A stretch of 6,059 nt of DNA from Spirochaetaceae bacterium (GTDB lineage Bacteria > Spirochaetota > Spirochaetia > Treponematales > Treponemataceae). Where the stretch lies: positions 1 through 6,059 of the forward strand of contig JAISVD010000060.1 of assembly GCA_031271875.1 (NCBI GenBank), given 5' to 3'. A model generated the notes under the pieces. That model saw only the letters and a program-made list of their open reading frames with translations. It did not search any database and was not told the origin of the DNA. The translations under genes and the position numbers were made by a program. This document shows, piece after piece, positions 1 through 5,626 of the stretch (the first letter of the stretch is position 1; each line of letters starts with the position of its first letter).

Positions 1-1204
1 AGGTCTCAAAGGGGAGCAGCACCGCGGCCATCTGGTAAGCCTCCAACTTTTCCGCAGGGGAGAGGAACGGGCTTTCGGTTATGTCGAGGAACGCCCTGGA
101 AGCATTTTCCATGTCCTCCTCTGTGTAGTATTTCTGGGCAATCACATAAGAGTTCATCAGTTCGTATTTCCCCCGGAGTCCGAGGGTGTTATCAGGATCA
201 AGCGAAGGTATCTGGCTTATGTATTCGCCGAGGAACATCTGGTAGTTGGGATCGATGGCGTTGATGAACTCATCTATCGCTTTTACCCGGTCAACGCCGG
301 TGGAGGAATCTATCCTTTCCCGGTAATCGGGGGCATCCGGAGCCATCTTCGCGAAACCGAATATGGCATCGATCAGCCGATCCTCATACCCCTCTCCGGC
401 GGAACTGTACAGTCCGATGGCGGTGTTGTATACCGAGACCTTCTCGTCGAAAGAGAGCCAGGGACTTGAAGCCGCAGCGATGAATACGTCCGCAGCCCCT
501 GCGGGGTCGCCATCGTTATAGAGGTTCAGAGCATCCTGGTTGACGATGAAAAATTCATATTTTTCCCGCAGCCCCAGAGCATTTTCGGGGTCCAGCTCGG
601 GCATCTGGCGGAAATAGGGTGCAAGAAGGGGAACATAGGCATCGTCGGTGCTGCTGCACAGCTCGTCGATGAGAAGCGCCCGCTCCTCGCCGGATGCGTT
701 CATTATACGGTCCTTGAGTTCCTGCCGCTCCGTGCGCTGGGGCTCAAAAGAGGCTATCTCCTCCATGTATTGTTCGGGGGTGCTGATCGATTCATCATAG
801 GGGATAGAACCATACACATCTCCGTCGGAGGTCAGAAGCAGAACCGTGGGCAATGCCTGAAGGAAATACTTCTGGGCCACCCGGTTGTTTTTTTCGCGCT
901 GAGCCTTGTCACGGGCTTCGACCTCGCCTTCAGCCTCTTCCGGGCCGGGAAGATCGATATTGGCAAGGACAAACCGCTCTTTTGCAGCATTGATAAACGC
1001 TTCTGTATCAAAGATATTCTGCTTCAGGTTCTGGCTCATGGGATCGGTATCTGAGCGGCTGAAAAAAAGTACCACATCTTTTTTCTGTTTTCGTGCCCGG
1101 GCAATGGCAGAATCATAATCTGTCTGCCAGCCTGACTGGGAGGTACACGCACCCAGCAGAAGTCCAAGCAGAAGGATACCAAACCACTTCAGTGTTAATT
1201 TCAT
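1..1204 (-). CDS. Thioredoxin-fold lipoprotein lacking the CXXC motif, with C-terminal repeats (3'-partial)
   Basis: Reading the minus strand from the ATG at 1204-1202 gives 401 uninterrupted codons that continue past the left edge, so the C-terminus is missing. Residues 1-20 form a lipoprotein signal: basic start, Leu-rich core and canonical lipobox Leu-Gly-Ala-Cys20. The mature protein would be lipid-anchored in the cell envelope. Residues about 26-150 look like a thioredoxin fold of the kind that begins with a strand (VVLFFS, 44-49) and later has a cis-proline loop (ALPTVLLL, 117-124) followed by a TSDGDVYG turn. Where family members carry CXXC, this one has Asp54-Pro-Met-Ser57, so disulfide redox activity is not expected. 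Residues 161-268 and 292-399 are two copies of a repeat that align without gaps at a spacing of 131 residues. A binding, scaffold or envelope-assembly role is possible but not shown. The gene lies 140 bases downstream of purL on the same strand. The CDS call is solid; the fold call is from motif pattern only. Confidence 0.9.
   Translation of the reverse strand, partial: MKLTLKWFGILLLGLLLGACTSQSGWQTDYDSAIARARKQKKDVVLFFSRSDTDPMSQNLKQNIFDTEAFINAAKERFVLANIDLPGPEEAEGEVEARDKAQREKNNRVAQKYFLQALPTVLLLTSDGDVYGSIPYDESISTPEQYMEEIASFEPQRTERQELKDRIMNASGEERALLIDELCSSTDDAYVPLLAPYFRQMPELDPENALGLREKYEFFIVNQDALNLYNDGDPAGAADVFIAAASSPWLSFDEKVSVYNTAIGLYSSAGEGYEDRLIDAIFGFAKMAPDAPDYRERIDSSTGVDRVKAIDEFINAIDPNYQMFLGEYISQIPSLDPDNTLGLRGKYELMNSYVIAQKYYTEEDMENASRAFLDITESPFLSPAEKLEAYQMAAVLLPFET
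8..724 (-). repeat. Internal protein repeat, two units with a 131-residue period
   Basis: Unit 1 is residues 161-268 (bases 724-401) and unit 2 is residues 292-399 (bases 331-8). They align with no gap at an offset of 131 residues (393 bases). Shared anchor positions include LDPENALGLR (204-213) with LDPDNTLGLR (335-344), followed by xKYE in both; Arg-Ile then Gly, Arg and IDE (180/311 region); Tyr190/Tyr321, Tyr197/Tyr328 and Gln200/Gln331; and the SPxLSxxEK block (247-255 with 378-386). The DNA copies are visibly diverged, so this is an old domain duplication rather than a recent DNA repeat. Predicted content is mostly helical and TPR-like in feel, but it does not match the classical TPR consensus. 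Further units may lie beyond the left edge. Confidence 0.85.
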
Positions 1205-1209
1205 AAAAA

Positions 1210-1214
1210 CTCCT
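1210..1214 (-). promoter_or_regulatory. Ribosome binding site of the thioredoxin-like lipoprotein gene
   Basis: The minus strand reads AGGAG followed by five T residues and the ATG at 1204. The spacing is slightly short but usable. Together with the signal peptide that begins directly at this ATG, it fixes the start. Confidence 0.75.
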
Positions 1215-1223
1215 AATAGTATA

Positions 1224-1279
1224 TTTCCGTCTATCGGAAGCGGAAACTCGGCGAATCGCAGGGCAGCCTGTTTTTCCGC
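1224..1279 (-). promoter_or_regulatory. Inverted-repeat trio that could form alternative leader hairpins
   Basis: On the minus strand the order is GCGGAAA (1279-1273), TTTCCGC (1246-1240) and CGGAAA (1229-1224). The middle segment is complementary to both flanking ones, so the two stems are mutually exclusive: a 7-bp stem with a 26-base loop upstream, or a 6-bp stem with an 11-base loop downstream. The downstream stem ends nine bases before the AGGAG of the lipoprotein gene. It could be an operator or a leader structure, or chance. The pairing is seen in the sequence; the function is inference. Confidence 0.3.
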
Positions 1280-1307
1280 ACTATTCCTTAATAAATGTTT
1301 CCATATT

Positions 1308-1339
1308 ACAAAAGTCCATCCGGATTTACCGGTACCGGA
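1308..1339 (-). terminator. Possible weak terminator after purL
   Basis: Five bases after the purL stop the minus strand reads TCCGG, an 11-base loop containing CCGG, then CCGGA, followed by TGGAC and a run of only four T residues. The stem is short and the T-run poor and displaced, so efficient termination is doubtful. Read-through into the lipoprotein gene is plausible. Confidence 0.25.
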
Positions 1340-1344
1340 AGTTC

Positions 1345-4300
1345 CTAGACATAATATGAAACTCCGGCTTCAAATATATTCTCATACCGGTTGCCCGGAA
1401 TGTTTTTCATCAGAGCTGAGGATCGGGTTTCGGCTCGTGAACCGACTCTTGAGTCGACTCTTGAGTCAGCTCTGTCTCCGATATCCCGCTCAAGAACCCG
1501 CTCCCCATGGCCCATCTTTCCGAGTATCCGTCCGTCGGCGCTGGTCAGGCCCTCGATGGCGTAAGCGGTACCGTTGGGATTATCCGGTTCCCTTTCCGCA
1601 GGGTTACCGGCAATGTCAACGTAGCGGGTAAATACCTGCCCCGAAGCGAAAAGCGCCCGGGCAAGGCCCTCACTGATAATGACGCGGCCTTCGCCGTGGG
1701 ATATCGGGATAGAGTGGATCACAGCGGCGGGATTTCCCGGATTGCCCCTCACATCAGCGGGAGTCCATGGCGAGATCGATGACACGACCTGGGTACGGAC
1801 GATTCTGGATATGTGCCTTCCCAGGGTGTTGAAGGTCAGGGTCGGCATCTCTTCAGCGGGTTCGCGGATCTCCCCATAAGGGACGAGTCCTGTTTTGATG
1901 AACGCCTGGAATCCGTTACAGATACCGAGAAGCAGTCCGTCCCTGTTTTGTATCAGATCCATCACGGCGTCCCGGACAGCCCCCTCTCTCAGAACTGCGG
2001 CAATGTATTTTCCGGAACCGTCAGGTTCGTCACCGGCGGAAAATCCGCCGGAAAGGGCGAATATCCGGGCGCGGCCTATCTCACGGGCAAGCTCCTGGAG
2101 GGACTCCGCCAGGGCCGCAGGTGTGTTGTTTCTGAACACCACTATCTTGGGCTTCGCACCGGCCAGGGAGAAGGCCCGGAACATATCGTACTCGCAGTTT
2201 GTTCCGGGAAAAACCGGGAGCAGTACCTCGGGGGCCGCCTTTTCCGCAGTATAGAATGAAGCGGAACGGGGGATATCTCCCTGCGGAGCTCCGCCGTTCG
2301 GAGATACTCCGCTGCCCTTGGTGAGGGATGTATGGAACCCTCCGGCGAATTCGGGTACGGGCCGGGTTTCCGGGGTACTGGGGGGGAAGACTTCGGCAAG
2401 GGAAGACTCCCAGGCGTCAAGGGCTACGGAAAGGGGAATCATAGCGATACCCGCAGGGGAGAGGGCGGAACCGTCAGGGCCTGTTTCCGCGGGATATGCG
2501 ATGCGGAATTCCTCCTCCTCAATTGTATAGCCGATGTACCGCCAGCCTGCGGGGAGGTTGTCTTTCAGGGTTTCTTCGGCCTCGATTATGAGGGAGCCGT
2601 AGGAGGGGAGGAAGAACGTTTGAGGCACCGACGACTCCAGGGCGAATCCGATACGGTTGCCGAAGGCCATTTTAGAGAGCGCCTCGGCGATTCCCCCGGG
2701 GCCGACGGGATAGGCGGCGCGTATTTTTCCCGCGCCGTTAAGCTCCCGGAGGATACGCATAGTATCTCTGAAAGCAGCGAAATCGGGAGTACCGGTTTCA
2801 CCATAGGGTTGAGGAATATAAAGGATGGCGGAACCGGGCTGTTTCAACGCCCCGCTGATGACGCGGGAGCAGTCCTCCGTACCCACGGCAAAGGAGACGA
2901 GAGTCGGAGGGACGGTGAGCTCCCCGAAGGTACCGGACATGCTGTCCTTTCCGCCGATTGCCGCGGTCTTCATGGCTTTCTGGGCGCTGAGCGCCCCCAG
3001 AAGCGCCGCCGCAGGTTTACCCCAGGCTTCGGGTGTGGCTGTTTTCTCGAAATATTCCTGAAAGGTCAGCCGGGCTTTCTCCGGGTCTCCCCCCAGCGCC
3101 GCCAGTTTGGCGAGGGATGAGAGTACCGCGATCTGGGCGCCGTGCCAGGGGCTCCACGACGATATCCGCGGATCATATCCGAAGGTCATGATACTGCACG
3201 TCCGGGCCTCCGCCGGAGGAAGAACGGGAATCTTCGCGGCCATCCCCGCTTCAGGCGTACCCTGATAAGCGCCGCCGAAGGGAAAGAGTACCGACCCTGC
3301 GCCGATGGAGCCGTCAAATCGCTCCTGGAGTCCCCGCTGGGACGCGCAGGCAAGGTCCCGCAGGTTTTCAAGCCACGCATCTTCCAGCAGCTTTTCATCC
3401 ATCCCGTTCCCGGAAGCGGCGTCAAAAACGGCTTTTACCGAAGCCAGGGGCCGCCCCAGGGGGTTCAGCTCCGGGTCGGGAGAGGTTATCCGGCAGCGGG
3501 CGCTCTTTGGCGCACCCGCCGTATCGAGGAAGGAGCGTTCAATATCTACAATAGTATTGCCCCGCCATTTCATCACCAGGCGGTTATCGCCGGTAACCCG
3601 CGCAATGGGCGCGGCGTTCAGGTTCTCCGCCGCCGCAGCGTTGATAAAGGTTTCCGCGTCTCCGGGGCGGACGACAACAGCCATCCGCTCCTGGGACTCG
3701 GAGATGGCGAGCTCCGTACCGTTGAGTCCCTCATATTTTCTGGGTACTGCATCGAGATCGATCTCCAGCCCCGGCGCAAGCTCCCCAACGGCAACGGCAA
3801 CGCCGCCGGCGCCGAAATCGTTGCACCGCCGGATAAGCCGCGCCGCATCCCTGTTTCTGAACAGCCGCTGGAGCTTCCGCTCCTCCACGGCGTTTCCCTT
3901 CTGAACCTCAGCGCCGGCGATGGACACGGACTCTTCCGTATGCGCCCGGGAGGAGCCGGTGGCGCCGCCTATTCCGTCCCGCCCGGTGCCGCCGCCCACA
4001 AGGATGACGATGTCCCCCGGTTCCGGGGTTTCGCGGATGACCGCCTCTGCGGGGGCCGCGGCGATAACCGCGCCCAGTTCCATCCGCTTTGCCGCAAAGC
4101 CGGTGTGGTATATTTCAGTCACCTGTCCGGTGGTAAGCCCGATCTGGTTTCCGTAGGAGCTGAACCCGGCGGCGGCTTCCCGCACCAGTTTCAGCTGAGG
4201 CAGCTTTCCGGGCAGGGTGTGCGAAAGGGGCGTCCTGGGGTCTGCGGCCCCGGAAACTCTCATGGACTGGTACACCCAGGCCCTTCCAGAGAGGGGATCT

Positions 4301-5409
4301 CTGATGGCGCCCCCGATGCAGGTTGCGGCGCCCCCGAAGGGTTCTATCTCGGTGGGATGGTTGTGGGTTTCATTCTTGAACATGAGCAGCCACCGTTCGG
4401 GAACGCTGCTTTCTGAAGGCACGCCGGATTCTGTATACACATCGATGTAGATGGAACAGGCGTTTATCTCATCGGAAAGCTCGATGTCATCGAGGAATCC
4501 CTGTTTTTTCAGATACTTCGCGCCGATTACCGCCATATCCATCAGAGTGACGGGACGATCCGTTTTGACGCTGTAGAGATCCTCCCGGAGTTCGCGGTAA
4601 CCCTCCAGGGATTCCCGGATATCCGCGCTGAATGGCCCCTCCTCTATTTCGATATCGGTGAGGGCCGTGTTGAAGGTGGTGTGACGGCAGTGATCGGACC
4701 AGTAGGTATCGAGAACGCGGATCTCCGTTTCCGTGGGATCCCGGCCGGCAGCGGAAAAATAACTGTGGAGAAACCGGAAATCATCCATATCCATGGCAAG
4801 GGAGAGTTCTCCATAGAGCGCGTCCAGTTCTTCCCGGCCCATCCGGATGAAGTCGTTTATAACAGGGACCGCCGCCGGGACAGGGGTATTATCGGCTTCG
4901 CATTCCGCTTCCGTCTCGCCGACGGGAAGCAGGGAACCCTCTCTGGAATCCACGGGATTTATCAGATACTTTTTTACTTTATCAATATCCTGTTCACTGA
5001 TTTTTCCGGAAAGGACTACGACCTTCGCGGAGCGAACCTTGGGTTCGCAGCGGACACGGGGAGCGCCGCGCTTCGCGCCGCGCGAAGCGCTTCCGGCGAT
5101 GAGGGAGAGGCACTGCTCCGCGGAATCCGCCCGCTGGTCGTATTGACCGGGAAGGTACTCCTGGATCACGGGGACATCCTCCCTGCTGCGGGGAAAATCA
5201 TCGTAATAGCAGATATCGCTCTGGGGTTCACTGAAAACCCGGGTCACCGATTTGTCGAGGGTCTCCTTGTCTATACCGGAAATGTCATAACGATTCAGGC
5301 AGCGCACCGAAGTAAGGCCGGTAACGCCGAGGAAATGGGTCAGTTCAGCGAAGATGCGGTTGGCCTCATTCCTGAAACCGGACTTTCTTTCAATATATAT
5401 ACGATACAT
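1345..5409 (-). CDS. purL: Phosphoribosylformylglycinamidine synthase, single-chain (FGAM synthase)
   Basis: This cytoplasmic enzyme of de novo purine synthesis converts FGAR, ATP and glutamine to FGAM, ADP and glutamate. The order is a PurS-like N-terminal domain (about 1-160, with YLPGQYDQRADSAEQC at 85-100), the linker motif YWSDHCRHTTF (236-246) and a first synthetase half with KNETHNHPTEIEPFGG (345-360). These are followed by GTGRDGIGG (474-482), DFGAGGVAVAVGE (531-543) and a second half with GGKDSMSGTF (819-828). The C-terminal glutaminase starts at FPGTNCEYD (1067-1075); Cys1164 in LGICNGFQ is the expected nucleophile and His1301/Glu1303 complete the triad. The N-terminus and domain order fit the single-chain PurL of the clostridial clade. 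The ATG at 5409 is the earliest possible start, because an in-frame TAG lies nine bases upstream; the Shine-Dalgarno is only AGG at 5417-5415. At 1354 residues it is about 100 longer than I expect, with extra sequence near 107-122, 1023-1056 and 1306-1332. No other purine gene is adjacent. Confidence 0.98.
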   Translation of the reverse strand: MYRIYIERKSGFRNEANRIFAELTHFLGVTGLTSVRCLNRYDISGIDKETLDKSVTRVFSEPQSDICYYDDFPRSREDVPVIQEYLPGQYDQRADSAEQCLSLIAGSASRGAKRGAPRVRCEPKVRSAKVVVLSGKISEQDIDKVKKYLINPVDSREGSLLPVGETEAECEADNTPVPAAVPVINDFIRMGREELDALYGELSLAMDMDDFRFLHSYFSAAGRDPTETEIRVLDTYWSDHCRHTTFNTALTDIEIEEGPFSADIRESLEGYRELREDLYSVKTDRPVTLMDMAVIGAKYLKKQGFLDDIELSDEINACSIYIDVYTESGVPSESSVPERWLLMFKNETHNHPTEIEPFGGAATCIGGAIRDPLSGRAWVYQSMRVSGAADPRTPLSHTLPGKLPQLKLVREAAAGFSSYGNQIGLTTGQVTEIYHTGFAAKRMELGAVIAAAPAEAVIRETPEPGDIVILVGGGTGRDGIGGATGSSRAHTEESVSIAGAEVQKGNAVEERKLQRLFRNRDAARLIRRCNDFGAGGVAVAVGELAPGLEIDLDAVPRKYEGLNGTELAISESQERMAVVVRPGDAETFINAAAAENLNAAPIARVTGDNRLVMKWRGNTIVDIERSFLDTAGAPKSARCRITSPDPELNPLGRPLASVKAVFDAASGNGMDEKLLEDAWLENLRDLACASQRGLQERFDGSIGAGSVLFPFGGAYQGTPEAGMAAKIPVLPPAEARTCSIMTFGYDPRISSWSPWHGAQIAVLSSLAKLAALGGDPEKARLTFQEYFEKTATPEAWGKPAAALLGALSAQKAMKTAAIGGKDSMSGTFGELTVPPTLVSFAVGTEDCSRVISGALKQPGSAILYIPQPYGETGTPDFAAFRDTMRILRELNGAGKIRAAYPVGPGGIAEALSKMAFGNRIGFALESSVPQTFFLPSYGSLIIEAEETLKDNLPAGWRYIGYTIEEEEFRIAYPAETGPDGSALSPAGIAMIPLSVALDAWESSLAEVFPPSTPETRPVPEFAGGFHTSLTKGSGVSPNGGAPQGDIPRSASFYTAEKAAPEVLLPVFPGTNCEYDMFRAFSLAGAKPKIVVFRNNTPAALAESLQELAREIGRARIFALSGGFSAGDEPDGSGKYIAAVLREGAVRDAVMDLIQNRDGLLLGICNGFQAFIKTGLVPYGEIREPAEEMPTLTFNTLGRHISRIVRTQVVSSISPWTPADVRGNPGNPAAVIHSIPISHGEGRVIISEGLARALFASGQVFTRYVDIAGNPAEREPDNPNGTAYAIEGLTSADGRILGKMGHGERVLERDIGDRADSRVDSRVGSRAETRSSALMKNIPGNRYENIFEAGVSYYV
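1432..1467 (-). repeat. Three tandem 12-bp palindromic units in the purL 3' end
   Basis: Two identical units GACTCAAGAGTC (bases 1467-1456 and 1455-1444 on the minus strand) are followed directly by a diverged third, GGTTCACGAGCC (1443-1432), that keeps the same pairing apart from one G-T wobble. Each unit is a palindrome with a two-base centre. In frame they encode DSRV, DSRV and GSRA (residues 1315-1326), within a stretch that sits just after the catalytic HGER and before the conserved KNIPGN tail motif. Confidence 0.85.
2274..2306. repeat. Nested palindrome in the purL interdomain linker
   Basis: The outer arms TATCTCC (2274-2280) and GGAGATA (2300-2306) enclose a perfect 12-bp palindrome, GCGGAGCTCCGC (2283-2294). 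It encodes residues 1035-1046 (VSPNGGAPQGDI) in a Gly/Pro/Ser-rich linker between the synthetase half and the glutaminase domain. Confidence 0.7.
5024..5090. repeat. Cluster of three hairpins in the purL N-terminal region
   Basis: Reading plus: TTCGC (5024-5028), spacer GGA and GCGAA (5032-5036). Overlapping this, GCGAACC (5032-5038), spacer TTG and GGTTCGC (5042-5048). Then GCGCTTCGCG (5068-5077), spacer CCG and CGCGAAGCGC (5081-5090), a perfect 10-bp stem. All share the TTCGC/GCGAA core. They encode Arg/Ala/Gly-rich residues 107-114 and the segment from 121 to 129, of which VRSAK (125-129) looks like normal family sequence. Confidence 0.85.
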
Positions 5410-5476
5410 ATGCGCCTATTGTACGGATATGGGCCGATAAATGCAATATCAGCGGTAGTAAGGACAGGGCGACAGC

Positions 5477-5482
5477 ATTATA
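5477..5482 (-). promoter_or_regulatory. Candidate -10 box of the purL promoter
   Basis: A perfect TATAAT on the minus strand lies 67 bases upstream of the purL ATG, with a T-rich stretch just upstream of it. No good TTGACA-like -35 is found at 16-18 bases (only TTCTCT nearby). Transcription would start near 5470, giving a leader of about 60 bases. I see no PurR box or purine riboswitch in the leader. Confidence 0.45.
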
Positions 5483-5572
5483 ACTAAAATGAAAAAACGA
5501 AGAGAACCCTCCGCCGATTCTTTTATTTCCTGTTTTACCATGCAGTTGCATTTTCCCTGTTATTGCTGTATG

Positions 5573-5578
5573 TATAAT
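5573..5578 (+). promoter_or_regulatory. Candidate -10 box of the rightward lipoprotein promoter
   Basis: A perfect TATAAT on the plus strand lies 48 bases before the ATG at 5627, in AT-rich DNA. The best -35-like match, TTGCAT (5546-5551), is 21 bases away from it. The same TTGCAT is 17 bases from the overlapping TATGTA (5569-5574), so the exact -10 is uncertain. Together with the box at 5477-5482 this makes the region a divergent promoter pair, with about 90 bases between the boxes. The rest of 5410-5626 shows no gene or strong structure. Confidence 0.45.
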
Positions 5579-5613
5579 ATACTATCAATAAAAGTAATCC
5601 CAAAAGTTTGATT

Positions 5614-5620
5614 GAGAGGG
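5614..5620 (+). promoter_or_regulatory. Ribosome binding site of the right-hand lipoprotein gene
   Basis: GAGAGGG is followed by six bases and the ATG at 5627. This supports that start over the in-frame ATG at codon 5, which would remove the two lysines from the signal peptide. Confidence 0.75.
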
Positions 5621-5626
5621 TAACCC

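Larger units (their letters stand above)
1205..1344. other. Intergenic gap between purL and the downstream lipoprotein gene
   Basis: This 140-base AT-richer spacer separates two genes on the same strand. It contains the inverted-repeat cluster at 1224-1279, a 10-bp palindrome CCGGTACCGG at 1329-1338 and a weak terminator-like hairpin just after the purL stop. A -10-like TATACT (minus strand, 1223-1218) sits so close to the ATG that it would leave almost no leader. No convincing promoter with both boxes is visible, so either cotranscription with purL or a separate promoter is possible. No small gene is apparent. Confidence 0.6.

Noticed and set aside
770..1118. Small plus-strand frames at 770-1054 and 906-1118
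   Set aside because: They are antisense to the thioredoxin-like lipoprotein, whose signal peptide, fold motifs and in-register repeats establish the minus-strand frame as the real one.
1259..1275. Plus-strand hairpin CAGG-GCAG-CCTG followed by five T residues
   Set aside because: The stem is only 4 bp and no plus-strand gene ends here, so it is not a credible terminator.
2982..2996. 6-bp inverted repeat GGGCGC-TGA-GCGCCC in purL
   Set aside because: It encodes what looks like ordinary domain sequence (LGALSAQ) with no sign of extra length, so it is probably chance at high GC. It is also a caution against over-reading single short stems.
3788..3802. Short direct repeat of CGGCAA in purL
   Set aside because: It encodes the conserved GGVAVAVGE motif, so the repetition follows from the Ala/Val alternation of the protein.
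3142..4416. Long plus-strand open frame (424 codons) opposite purL, and shorter ones such as 2332-3120 and 4681-5487
   Set aside because: They lie wholly antisense to a gene whose protein matches FGAM synthase throughout. GC-rich codon use leaves antisense frames open by chance, and their translations show no domain, signal or ribosome binding site worth noting.
5410..5476. Purine riboswitch or PurR operator in the purL leader
   Set aside because: I looked for the conserved three-way-junction motifs and for a PurR-like palindrome and found neither in this short leader.
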